Origin: Trichodesmium sp050015995
GTDB lineage: Bacteria; Cyanobacteriota; Cyanobacteriia; Cyanobacteriales; Microcoleaceae
Assembly (NCBI RefSeq): GCF_050015995.1
Contig: NZ_JBNHEP010000091.1
Span: 1 to 64,000, forward strand
Direction of reading: 5' to 3'
Length of the DNA stretch: 64,000 nucleotides
The stretch's first letter is position 1; every line of letters starts with the position of its first letter. Below, in pieces: positions 23,601 to 31,598 of this stretch. The position numbers and the translations under genes were made by a program. The notes beneath the pieces are model-generated. The model had not been told where the DNA came from. It saw only the letters and a list, made by a program, of their open reading frames with translations, and did no database searches.

Positions 23601-26374
23601 TGCCAGGAATTGTGAAAGGATTTTCCTGGGTTCTATTTGCCAAATTAAAAACAAAAGGAAAATATCAGAAATTAGCATCAACAGCCCAGCAAGAAATTAG
23701 AAATATCGCTTGGCAGAAAGTCGATTTTTCTTCTTTTCAGAAAGTACTAGATATTGGTTGTGGTCATGGAACAGACTTAATGGCTTTAGGTCAGAAATAT
23801 AATCACTTAGAGCTTTGTGGTTATACAATATCAGACCGACAAGTAGAATTAGGAAATAAAAAAATTAGTCAATTAAACCTAGAAGATCGGGCAAAAATTG
23901 TTAATGGAGATAGTTCTCAGGATGAGTTTCCAGATAATTACGATTTGATATATGGATTTGAAGTAATTTGTCACATTAAGAAGAAACAAGAACTATTTTT
24001 AAACATCAGAAATCACTTAAATAATGAAGGTAATTTCGTCATGTCAGATTTTATCTCTAACGCCTCATTTAATATTGATTATGATGCTCACTCATCTTAT
24101 CTGATAACTCAACAAGAATGGCTACATTTACTATCAGAAAGTCACCTGAAAATCATACAATATGTAGATATTAGTAAGGAAATTGGAAATGGTCTACACG
24201 ATCCAAATTTCCCAGAGAATCTCAACTATGTATGCAAGAAAAGTAATCTAAACGAAAATGCCAGAGTAGGACTTCAATCTTACGACAACCTATACAAAAT
24301 GTTGCGTAAACAGCTAGTCAGCTATGTAGTAATGACAGCACAAAAACAAGAACAGTTGTCAGTAGATGAAATTTACAAGTGGAACCAAGAAATTCTACAG
24401 AAACCACTACATTACTCTGATGTTTCATTACAAAAACTTTTCTACGGAGTAGAATGGCAAAAAGCAGGACCTCGACAACAGCAGAAAAAACAACTACAGT
24501 CGAAAAACTGGATCATATTCAGCGATAGAGATGGTGTAGGAGAAAAACTGAAAAACCTCCTAGAAAAAAGAGGCGATCGCTGTTCCATGGTATTTAGAGG
24601 AGAAACCTATAACCAAAAGGAAACAGGAACTTGGGAGTTAAACCCATCTAGTCCAGCAGATTTTGACAGTTTTTGCCAAGATGCAAAGGTAAATGTTGGG
24701 GAAAATCTGAAAATAATTCATTTGTGGAGTCTAGAAACTACAGCTTCTCAACAACTAACTCAGTCAGCTTTAGAATCAGCACAAAAGTATAGTTGTGGTA
24801 GTGTATTGCATCTAGTGCAAGCTATAGAAAAACACTGGGATTTGAACTCACCCTCATCTCAACTGTGGTTAATTACCAAAGGTTCCCAGTCCGTGTTGTC
24901 TGTAGAAGAAGTAGCAATAGCTCAAACCCCACTATGGGGAATAGGAAAAGTCATATCTCTGGAACATCCTGAACTATGGGGAGGACTACTAGACTTAGAC
25001 CGGGAATCATCCACAAATGAAAATGAAGCAGAAATACTACTACAGCTACTAGAAGATGAGCAAAAAGAAGATCAACTAGCCATTCGTAATGGAGAAATCT
25101 ATGTAGCTCGTTTAGAAAGAAAACTCTTAGCAGAGTCTCAGCAACTATCTTTCAGTGAGTCAGGAAGTTATTTAATTACTGGGGGAACAGGATCGTTAGG
25201 ATTGAGCATAGCTCAATGGTTAGTAGAGAAGGGGTGTAAACATCTAGTATTAACCAGTCGCTCTCAACCATCAGAGCAAGCACAATTGAAGATTAATAGT
25301 TTAGAGAAACAAGGAGCAGAAGTAGTTGTAACTCAAGCAGATGTATCTGTTCAAGAAGATATGGAGAGAGTGTTCAAGCAAGTAGAAGAAGGAATACCAC
25401 CTCTCAAAGGAGTAATTCATGCAGCAGGACTTGTCGGATTGAACCTGCTTCAGGAGATGGAACTTTCTCAACTCGAAGCCATACTCCGTCCAAAAGTAAT
25501 AGGAGGATGGTTGCTACATCAATTAACCCAGAACCTTGAGCTAGACTTTTTTGTGAATTTCTCCTCCATTGCATCAGTATGGGGTTCAAAAGGTCAAGCT
25601 CACTATGCAGCAGCCAACAATTTTCTAGATGGATTAACTTATTATCGGCAATCTCTGGGATTACCAACCTATAGCATAAATTGGGGGCCTTGGTCAGGAG
25701 GTGGAATGGCAGCAGGAGAGGCCATGAATTGGTTAAACAAAATGGGCGTTCAACCACTAGATCCTGAAAAAGCAATAGCTGCTTTGGAGAAAGTATTAGC
25801 AAGCAATAATCCTCAGACAGTAGTAGCAGATATAAATTGGGATTTATTTAAGGAACTCTATGAACTAGGAGGTAAAGGATCATTTCTAGAAGAAATTTCA
25901 CGAGACTCAGAAGCAACAGACGGAGAACAGACTTCCGGACGTAAATCGGAATTGTTACAAGAACTTCATCAAGCACCAGAAAGTGAACGGAACGAAATAC
26001 TCATTGAGCAGTTGCAAAATGATGTAGCTAAAATTATAGGATTATCGAAATCTAAACTTCCAGATCCTGAGTTAGGATTCTTTAAAATGGGAATGGATTC
26101 CTTGATGGCAGTTGAGCTAAGAAATCTGTTGAGTTCTACTTTTAGTTCTTCCATCAGCACAGCAACATTGTTTGAAAAGTCTAATATCAAAGACTTAGCT
26201 GAATACTTAATTGAAGAAATTTTCCTAGAAGGGGAGGAAGAGGAAATTGATGTTCAAGATAGTCAAGAAGTAACTCCTCCCAAACAGATAGAAACAGAAT
26301 TTGAAGGAGAAATTGATAGTGCAATAGCTTCAGAATTACAAGAAATCCAAGCTTTACTGAAGGAGGAGGACTAA
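20606..26374 (+). CDS. Type I PKS, KS-AT-cMT-KR-ACP (module 1)
   Basis: Domains by residue: KS ~10-440 (active Cys in DTACSSSLVAIHYAL, His motifs in ESHGTGTPLGDP and KSNIGHLEGAAG); AT ~548-830 (GHSVGEY; HAFHS predicts malonyl-CoA); cMT ~970-1230 (VLDIGCGHGTDLM); KR ~1520-1700 (GGTGSLG; catalytic Tyr and Asn in HYAAANNF); ACP ~1800-1880 (GMDSLMAVEL). The KR has Trp eight residues before the Tyr and no LDD, which predicts an A-type alcohol; the other cluster KRs lack this Trp. The KS is a distinct sequence type (INHGGQARTITSPN) and has almost no N-terminal docking helix. There is no loading domain, so the starter must come from elsewhere. The C-terminal acidic helix is a docking tail. An in-frame palindromic repeat sits after the AT (23141-23182). 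A TTG at 20594 is an alternative start. Confidence 0.9.
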   Translation: MKQQQKSDLTAIIGIACKFPGADDYNQFWENMEAGVNSISEIPRQRWEVEKYYSPIPNQPNKTISKWGGLVEGIDEFDAEFFSISPREAGKVDPQHRIMLELSWSCIEDAGYSPSQLSGKDVGVFIGACNYDSILLMNQNQDNVEGHSGTGTWTCMIPNRISSFFNLHGPSLPIDTACSSSLVAIHYALKSLKESECEMALVGGLSVLFTSTTYIQMSQLGMLSPTGQCRTFSSDADGYVRGEGAGVVLLKPLTKAIEDGDRIYGVIQGSAINHGGQARTITSPNVYSQAQVIRAAYNNANISPNTVSYIESHGTGTPLGDPIEINALKRAYRQLYHQHGVEKTEKPYCGIGAVKSNIGHLEGAAGIAGLIKVLLAMKYKKLPKIVNFKELNPRINIKDSPFYFIEETQEWKRLKNGSGEEIPRRAGLSSFGIGGVNAHIVLEEPLEEVKKEDGIERPLQILTLSGQTEKALIELATKYKTYLPSKTEASLQDICFSANTGRTHFAEKLAIVAESNSDLQEKLTDFLQNNQTNGVVRGKAETEEKEIAFLFTGQGSQYVDMGRQLYETQPTFQKVLDQCNEILKEYLEVPLLEVIYPKDAQKSSVLDQTAYTQPALFAIEYALAKLWESWGIKPNVVMGHSVGEYVAACIAGVFSLEDGLKLIAMRGRLMQQLPSGGEMVSLMASESLVKEAIGEYSSRVTIAAVNGPESIVISGESEAIATICSKLESHGVKTKKLQVSHAFHSPLMEPMLAEFAEVAESVTYSQPGIPVISNVTGQKVSSEMTTAKYWVDHVRQPVKFAQSMKTLHEEGYEVFLEIGPKPILLGMGRQCLPEDVGAWLPSLRPNKIPLQSPFIRGKSDEWQQILSSLGQLYIKGFNIDWSGFDRGYTNQKVELPTYPFQRERYWIDTASENQEKDTTNQSNSVLKLLDRVDTEELIQELKLSEELTEDEQKLLPKLLNILTTWNQKNLQNQGDIVGNFYDELASFMDEEAILNYIPLPGIVKGFSWVLFAKLKTKGKYQKLASTAQQEIRNIAWQKVDFSSFQKVLDIGCGHGTDLMALGQKYNHLELCGYTISDRQVELGNKKISQLNLEDRAKIVNGDSSQDEFPDNYDLIYGFEVICHIKKKQELFLNIRNHLNNEGNFVMSDFISNASFNIDYDAHSSYLITQQEWLHLLSESHLKIIQYVDISKEIGNGLHDPNFPENLNYVCKKSNLNENARVGLQSYDNLYKMLRKQLVSYVVMTAQKQEQLSVDEIYKWNQEILQKPLHYSDVSLQKLFYGVEWQKAGPRQQQKKQLQSKNWIIFSDRDGVGEKLKNLLEKRGDRCSMVFRGETYNQKETGTWELNPSSPADFDSFCQDAKVNVGENLKIIHLWSLETTASQQLTQSALESAQKYSCGSVLHLVQAIEKHWDLNSPSSQLWLITKGSQSVLSVEEVAIAQTPLWGIGKVISLEHPELWGGLLDLDRESSTNENEAEILLQLLEDEQKEDQLAIRNGEIYVARLERKLLAESQQLSFSESGSYLITGGTGSLGLSIAQWLVEKGCKHLVLTSRSQPSEQAQLKINSLEKQGAEVVVTQADVSVQEDMERVFKQVEEGIPPLKGVIHAAGLVGLNLLQEMELSQLEAILRPKVIGGWLLHQLTQNLELDFFVNFSSIASVWGSKGQAHYAAANNFLDGLTYYRQSLGLPTYSINWGPWSGGGMAAGEAMNWLNKMGVQPLDPEKAIAALEKVLASNNPQTVVADINWDLFKELYELGGKGSFLEEISRDSEATDGEQTSGRKSELLQELHQAPESERNEILIEQLQNDVAKIIGLSKSKLPDPELGFFKMGMDSLMAVELRNLLSSTFSSSISTATLFEKSNIKDLAEYLIEEIFLEGEEEEIDVQDSQEVTPPKQIETEFEGEIDSAIASELQEIQALLKEED
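23141..23182 (+). repeat. In-frame palindromic repeat in the post-AT linker of module 1
   Basis: AATAAAATCCCCCTCC, then AGTCCCCCTTTATAAGGGGG, encodes NKIPLQSPFIRGKS between PSLRP and DEWQQ. The homologous place in the genes at 43171 and 48938 has only RPGVDEWQQ. It adds 14 codons without breaking the frame. Confidence 0.8.
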
Positions 26375-26375
26375 A

Positions 26376-29300
26376 ATGGGTAATAATTCAACAAATCAAC
26401 AAAACTTCTTATCGCAAGAAGTACTTCAAACTTTGAAGGAAATGCGCAGTAAGCTCGCGGCTGTAAACAAAGCGAAAACAGAACCGATCGCAATTGTTGG
26501 TATGGCCTGTCGATTTCCTGGAGGAGCTAATGACCCATCAAAATACTGGAATTTATTACATGATGGTATAGATGCAATTACACCAGTTCCTCCTGAACGT
26601 TGGGATGTGAGCGCTTATTACGATCCCGATCCAGAAGTTCCTGGGAAATCCTACACTAGACAGGGTGGGTTTATCGATCAAGTTGACCAGTTTGACCCCT
26701 TATTTTTTGGTATTTCTCCTAGAGAAGCAGTTAGTTTAGATCCTCAATACAGACTACTGTTAGAGGTTACATGGGAAGCATTAGAAAACTCTGGACAAAC
26801 ATGGGAAAATCTGAAGAATAGTCAGACAAGTGTATTCATGGGCGCATCGACAGATGACTATACTAGCGTCATTCTCCGTGAAGCAAATAGTTACCCTACT
26901 CTTGGCATTAATAGAAGTATTGGTGTAGGTCGTATTTCTCATCTCTTAGGTTTGCAAGGATCTAATCTACAGGTAGATACAGCTTGTTCAAGTTCTTTAG
27001 TTGCTGCCCATTTAGCGTGTCAGAGTTTGCGTTCAGGAGAATCCAACATAGCATTAGTGGGTGGGGTAAATTTAATATTATCCCCCTTCAGCACTATTGG
27101 TCGTTGCCAAGCAAAAGCACTATCCCCTGACGGTCGTTGCAAGACTTTTGATGCTGCTGCCAATGGTTATGGTCAGGCAGAAGGATGTGGTGTCCTAGTT
27201 TTGAAGCGTTTGTCTGATGCAATTAGTGATGGCGATCTAATTTCCGCCGTTATTCGAGGAACTGCTGTTAATCACGACGGGCCCAGTAGTGGGATGACAG
27301 TTCCCAATAAAATGGCTCAAAAGCAGGTAATTCAACAAGCTCTGACAAATGCTAAGTTAGAACCACATCAAGTTAGCTATTTGGATGCTCACGGTACAGG
27401 AACTTCTTTGGGAGACCCAATTGAGATAGAAGCTCTAGCAGAAGTATACAAGAAAAAACGTCCAGTAGATTCCCCTTTAATTGTGGGCTCGGTCAAGACA
27501 AATCTTGGACATTTGGAAGCAGCAGCAGGGGTATCATCTTTGATGAAGGTGATTTTAGCCCTTAAGCATCAGGAAATCCCTCCTCATTTACATTTAAAAC
27601 AACCCAATCCTCTTGTAGATTGGGATAAGTTACCAATAAAAATTCCTACTTCTTTAATGTCTTGGTCTAGCGAGGGAAAACCAAGAATAGGAGCAGTTAG
27701 TTCCTTTGGTATGGGTGGTACTAATGCTCATATAATTTTAGAAGAAGCCCCTGTAGAATTTAGAATTCAGAATTCAGAATTTAGAATTAACACAAATGGG
27801 GAAAAGGGGCATGATTTAGAGCGTCCGCTGCATTTATTGACTTTATCAGCCAAAACAGAAAAAGCTTTAGCAGATTTAGTCAGTAGTTATCAAAAGCATT
27901 TAGAAACATATCCAGATTTGGCAGTAGCAGATGTATGTTACACAGCTAATACAGGAAGGAAACATTTTAAGCATCGACTAGCAGTTATTGCTTCTGACCA
28001 AAACGAATTAGCACAAAAGCTACTTGACCAAAAAACAGGAAAGGAAGTAGTTGGACTATGTTGTGGAGAATTTGATAGTGGTAGCGCAAGTTCTAAGCTA
28101 GCTTTCCTATTCACAGGTCAAGGTTCCCAATATGTGGATATGGGTAAGCAACTGTATGAAACTCAACCAACTTTCCGTCAAGCTTTAGATCGATGCAACG
28201 AAATTTTACAGCCCTATCTAGAACATTCCCTGTTAGAAGTTATTTACCCTAAAGAGGAACAAAAGTCAAGTTCTAATTTGTTAGACCAAACAGGTTATAC
28301 CCAACCGGCTCTATTTGCCATTGAATATGCTTTGTTCAAATTATGGGAGTCTTGGGGAATTAAACCAACTGTAGTCATGGGGCATAGCGTAGGAGAATAT
28401 GTGGCAGCAACAGTAGCAGGAGTTTTCAGTCTAGAAGATGGTCTGAAATTAATTGCTATGCGCGGAAGGTTGATGCAAAAGTTACCCTCCGGTGGAGAGA
28501 TGGTAGCAGTCATGGCTACAGAATCTCAGGTGACAGAAATGATAAGAGACTATAGTTCAAAAGTAACCATAGCAGCGGTTAATGGACCAGAAAGTATGGT
28601 AATTTCTGGTGAAAGTGGAGCGATCGCCACCATTGTTAGTAAATTGACAGAAATGGGAATTAAGAGCAAAAAATTACAAGTGTCCCATGCTTTTCATTCC
28701 CCATTGATGGAGCCAATGTTAGCTGAGTTTGCAGCAGTAGCTCAGGAAGTGGTCTATAATCGGCCGAAAATACCACTTGTTTCCAATGTAACTGGTACAA
28801 AAGCAGGAAATGAAATAACTAAGGCAGAATATTGGGTAAATCATATCCGACAACCAGTCAGGTTTGCTCAAAGTATAAAAACATTGCACGAACAAGGGAA
28901 TGAACTTTTCTTAGAAATCGGACCAAAACCAATTTTGTTAGGCATGGGACGTCGATGTATATCGGAAGATTCAGGAGTATGGTTGCCATCATTACGTCCG
29001 AATAAAATCTCCCTCCCGTCCTCCTTGGAAAGGGGGAGGCCAGAGGATGCTTCGCTTTTGAACGATGAATGGCAGCAAATGTTATTGAGTTTAGGACAGT
29101 TGTATGTTAAAGGAATAACAGTAAATTGGTCAGGGTTTGACCAAGATTATACTCGTCAGAAAGTAGCATTGCCCACATATCCATTCCAAAGACAACGCTG
29201 CTGGGTAGAAATAACAGAAAACAAACATCAGAAAAATCAAAAGTCAGAAAATATTAGTGAGACTTCAATTGTTAAACTACTTACTCAAGGAAAAACAGAA

Positions 29301-31451
29301 GCACTTACTCAGCAATTAGAAAAAGCGGTAAATTTTTCACCAGAACAGCTTAAAGTTTTACCAGAAATATTAGATGTATTAGCTAAACAACAACAGGAAC
29401 AATTAACAGCAGTAACTATTAAAAATTGGTTCCATGAAATTCAGTGGAAACCTTTAGCTCAAACTCAATCAAAAACAAATATTCAGTTAAGTAATTGGCT
29501 GATTTTTGCCGATAACACAGGAGTTGCCGAAAAATTAGCCCAAAAATTACAACAAGAAGGTCATCAATATAGTTTAGTTTATAGAGGAGAAAGCTATCAA
29601 AAACTAGCAGCCGGAAAATATCAGCTCAATCCTGCTATTCCTGAAGAATTTAAAAAGCTGTATCAAGAAGTGCAAGAAAGTAGTCAAGTTCCACTATCAA
29701 AGTTAATTCATTTGTGGAGTTTAGATGCTCCCGAATCCAAAGATTTAACCCTTAGCACTTTAGAGGAAACTCAACTATGGGGGTGTGGTAGTGTCATGTA
29801 CTTATTACAGGCTTTACTCAAAAATATAAGCACTGCTCAACTATGGTTGATAACTCGTGGCTCTCAGTCAGTATTATCTAAAACAGAAAATAATATACCA
29901 GGATTAGCAGCATCATCTTTGTGGGGATTAGGTAGAGCGCTGTCTATAGAACATCCTCAATTATGGGGAGGATTAGTAGATATGGCTCCACAAGCTTCAG
30001 AAGCAGAAGCGGACGAGGTAGAAATGCTATGGGAATTGTTAGTTAATGAACCCGAAGAAGATAATCTAGCTTTACGGGGCAAAAATACTTATGTAGCTCG
30101 TCTGGTAAACCAAGATACTCCAGAATTTCCTCAATCCCTGACATTATCATCCGATGGTAGTTACTTGATAACTGGAGGATTAGGAGCTTTAGGATTACAT
30201 ACCGCCCAATGGTTGGCAGAAAAGGGAGCGAAAAATATTGTTTTAACTGGGCGTCGTCCTCCATCAGAAAACGTCCAAGAATCTATACAAGAGTTAGAAC
30301 AAAAACAAGGATGTCAAGTCAAGATTTTATTAGGGGATATTGCCATTGAAGAAGAGATAGAAAAAATTCTGGAAGAGATTCAGGCATCTTTACCAACACT
30401 GAAAGGAATAATTCATGCAGCAGGAGTGGTAGATGATGGAACTATACAACAAATGAATTGGGAACGTTTTACTAAAGTAATGTCGCCCAAAGTAATAGGA
30501 ACTTGGCACTTACATAAATTAACTCAAAATTTACCACTAGATTTCTTTGTCTGTTTCTCCTCAATGGTTTCCCTAATAGGTTCCCCTGGCCAAGGAAATT
30601 ATGCTGCAGCCAATGCCTTTATGGATGCTTTAGCTAGTTATCGTCGCAGCCAAGGATTATCAGGATTGGCAATTAATTGGGGAGCATGGGCATCTGGGGG
30701 GATGGCTTCTCGTTTAGCAGTGGAGCATCAAAACCGCATTCAGGCCAGTGGAATAAGTGAAATTCCCCCCACACAAGGAATGTATGCCTTGGATTTACTG
30801 TTAGGAAATCAATCTGCCTATCCCCCTCCCGTCCCCCTTTCTAAGGGGGACGGGAGGGGATGCTCTGCTTTTCCTGGACAGGTAGGTGTAATAGCTGTAA
30901 ATTGGTCGCTATTAGCAGAACATTGGAGTGGTATCAAAAAAAGTTCATTACTACGAGAATTATTACAAAAGGAGGAATTGACAGAACGTGATACACTGAA
31001 ACAAAAAGTCAAAATAGAAATTTTAGCCAAATTAGAGACAGCTTCATTAGAGGAACGTCAAGAAATTTTAACCGAGCACATTCGAGGGCAGGTGTCTCAG
31101 GTATTAGGTTTAAATTCATCTCAATTACCAGAACTAAATTTAGGCTTTATGGAAATGGGCATGGATTCTTTAATGGTGGTGGAATTAAAAAATCGACTGC
31201 AAAATCAACTAGAAGTTAATTTACCTGAGACGATAGCTATGGAATATCCAACAATTGCAAAGTTGTCTTTACATATACAGGAATTGATGGAATGGAAGAC
31301 AACAGAAAATGGTGCATTATCTGACGATCTGAGTAAGACTGATGTATCAGAAACGGATGGTAAGATATTGCCTGTTATCCAAGATATTTCAGAAGAAGAT
31401 TTTGAAGCTCTGGCAGCTCAACAACTGGAAAAAATTAAGAATATGCTCTAA
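26376..31451 (+). CDS. Type I PKS, KS-AT-KR-ACP (module 2)
   Basis: This 1691-aa protein starts one base after the previous stop, with AAGGAGG about 10-16 bases upstream. An N-terminal docking helix (EVLQTLKEMRSKLAAVNKA) precedes KS ~38-460 (VDTACSSSLVAAHLA; AHGTGTSLGDP; KTNLGHLEAAAG). AT ~575-860 has GHSVGEY and HAFHS (malonyl). KR ~1150-1440 has GGLGALG, VDDG (B-type-like) and Tyr/Asn in GNYAAANAF. ACP ~1560-1630 has GMDSLMVVEL. No DH or MT is seen, so it should leave a beta-hydroxyl. Three repeat-derived inserts are present: EFRIQNSEFRI in the KS-AT linker, and palindromic repeats after the AT and between KR and ACP. The C-terminus ends in a helix (EEDFEALAAQQLEKIKNML) of docking type. It extends the chain passed on by module 1. 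Confidence 0.92.
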   Translation: MGNNSTNQQNFLSQEVLQTLKEMRSKLAAVNKAKTEPIAIVGMACRFPGGANDPSKYWNLLHDGIDAITPVPPERWDVSAYYDPDPEVPGKSYTRQGGFIDQVDQFDPLFFGISPREAVSLDPQYRLLLEVTWEALENSGQTWENLKNSQTSVFMGASTDDYTSVILREANSYPTLGINRSIGVGRISHLLGLQGSNLQVDTACSSSLVAAHLACQSLRSGESNIALVGGVNLILSPFSTIGRCQAKALSPDGRCKTFDAAANGYGQAEGCGVLVLKRLSDAISDGDLISAVIRGTAVNHDGPSSGMTVPNKMAQKQVIQQALTNAKLEPHQVSYLDAHGTGTSLGDPIEIEALAEVYKKKRPVDSPLIVGSVKTNLGHLEAAAGVSSLMKVILALKHQEIPPHLHLKQPNPLVDWDKLPIKIPTSLMSWSSEGKPRIGAVSSFGMGGTNAHIILEEAPVEFRIQNSEFRINTNGEKGHDLERPLHLLTLSAKTEKALADLVSSYQKHLETYPDLAVADVCYTANTGRKHFKHRLAVIASDQNELAQKLLDQKTGKEVVGLCCGEFDSGSASSKLAFLFTGQGSQYVDMGKQLYETQPTFRQALDRCNEILQPYLEHSLLEVIYPKEEQKSSSNLLDQTGYTQPALFAIEYALFKLWESWGIKPTVVMGHSVGEYVAATVAGVFSLEDGLKLIAMRGRLMQKLPSGGEMVAVMATESQVTEMIRDYSSKVTIAAVNGPESMVISGESGAIATIVSKLTEMGIKSKKLQVSHAFHSPLMEPMLAEFAAVAQEVVYNRPKIPLVSNVTGTKAGNEITKAEYWVNHIRQPVRFAQSIKTLHEQGNELFLEIGPKPILLGMGRRCISEDSGVWLPSLRPNKISLPSSLERGRPEDASLLNDEWQQMLLSLGQLYVKGITVNWSGFDQDYTRQKVALPTYPFQRQRCWVEITENKHQKNQKSENISETSIVKLLTQGKTEALTQQLEKAVNFSPEQLKVLPEILDVLAKQQQEQLTAVTIKNWFHEIQWKPLAQTQSKTNIQLSNWLIFADNTGVAEKLAQKLQQEGHQYSLVYRGESYQKLAAGKYQLNPAIPEEFKKLYQEVQESSQVPLSKLIHLWSLDAPESKDLTLSTLEETQLWGCGSVMYLLQALLKNISTAQLWLITRGSQSVLSKTENNIPGLAASSLWGLGRALSIEHPQLWGGLVDMAPQASEAEADEVEMLWELLVNEPEEDNLALRGKNTYVARLVNQDTPEFPQSLTLSSDGSYLITGGLGALGLHTAQWLAEKGAKNIVLTGRRPPSENVQESIQELEQKQGCQVKILLGDIAIEEEIEKILEEIQASLPTLKGIIHAAGVVDDGTIQQMNWERFTKVMSPKVIGTWHLHKLTQNLPLDFFVCFSSMVSLIGSPGQGNYAAANAFMDALASYRRSQGLSGLAINWGAWASGGMASRLAVEHQNRIQASGISEIPPTQGMYALDLLLGNQSAYPPPVPLSKGDGRGCSAFPGQVGVIAVNWSLLAEHWSGIKKSSLLRELLQKEELTERDTLKQKVKIEILAKLETASLEERQEILTEHIRGQVSQVLGLNSSQLPELNLGFMEMGMDSLMVVELKNRLQNQLEVNLPETIAMEYPTIAKLSLHIQELMEWKTTENGALSDDLSKTDVSETDGKILPVIQDISEEDFEALAAQQLEKIKNML
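27756..27789 (+). repeat. Short AGAATTC-type tandem repeat inside the KS-AT linker
   Basis: TTTAGAATTCAGAATTCAG, then AATTTAGAAT, encodes EFRIQNSEFRI in the linker of module 2. The homologous linkers of the other modules lack it. It is a small palindromic tandem repeat kept in frame. Confidence 0.7.
29001..29063 (+). repeat. In-frame palindromic repeat in the post-AT linker of module 2
   Basis: It encodes NKISLPSSLERGRPEDASLL plus N, 21 codons, between PSLRP and DEWQQ. The core CCTTGGAAAGGGGGAGG is followed by the tail CAGAGGATGCTTCGCTTTTG, also seen in the copies at 34241 and 38221. Confidence 0.8.
30820..30875 (+). repeat. In-frame palindromic repeat between KR and ACP of module 2
   Basis: TCCCCCTCCCGTCCCCC, TTTCTAAGGGGGACGGGAGG and the tail GGATGCTCTGCTTTTCC encode a Pro/Gly/Lys-rich insert, YPPPVPLSKGDGRGCSAF, before PGQVGV. 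Module 3 has SQSQVGV at this place. It is read in a different frame from the other copies and still has no stop. Confidence 0.75.
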
Positions 31452-31480
31452 TAATTAATCTTAAAAAAATCTATTTCTAT

Positions 31481-31570
31481 ATGTTTTGGGATTTAGAAAA
31501 TTTAGAAAATGAGGAAAAAGGCATGAAAAATGATCAATTAGGTGGATTTTATAACTATAAAAATTATTGA
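31481..31570 (+). CDS. Possible 29-aa peptide between PKS genes
   Basis: In the 147-bp gap between two PKS genes, an ATG opens a frame MFWDLENLENEEKGMKNDQL then GGFYNYKNY and stop. GAGGAAAAAGGC precedes an internal ATG (MKNDQLGGFYNYKNY). No homologue is recognised. It may be chance or a remnant; it is listed because it has a ribosome-binding-like site in an otherwise tight operon. Confidence 0.2.
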   Translation: MFWDLENLENEEKGMKNDQLGGFYNYKNY

Positions 31571-31598
31571 AAACAAATTAGGTTGAGGCTAGAAATTT

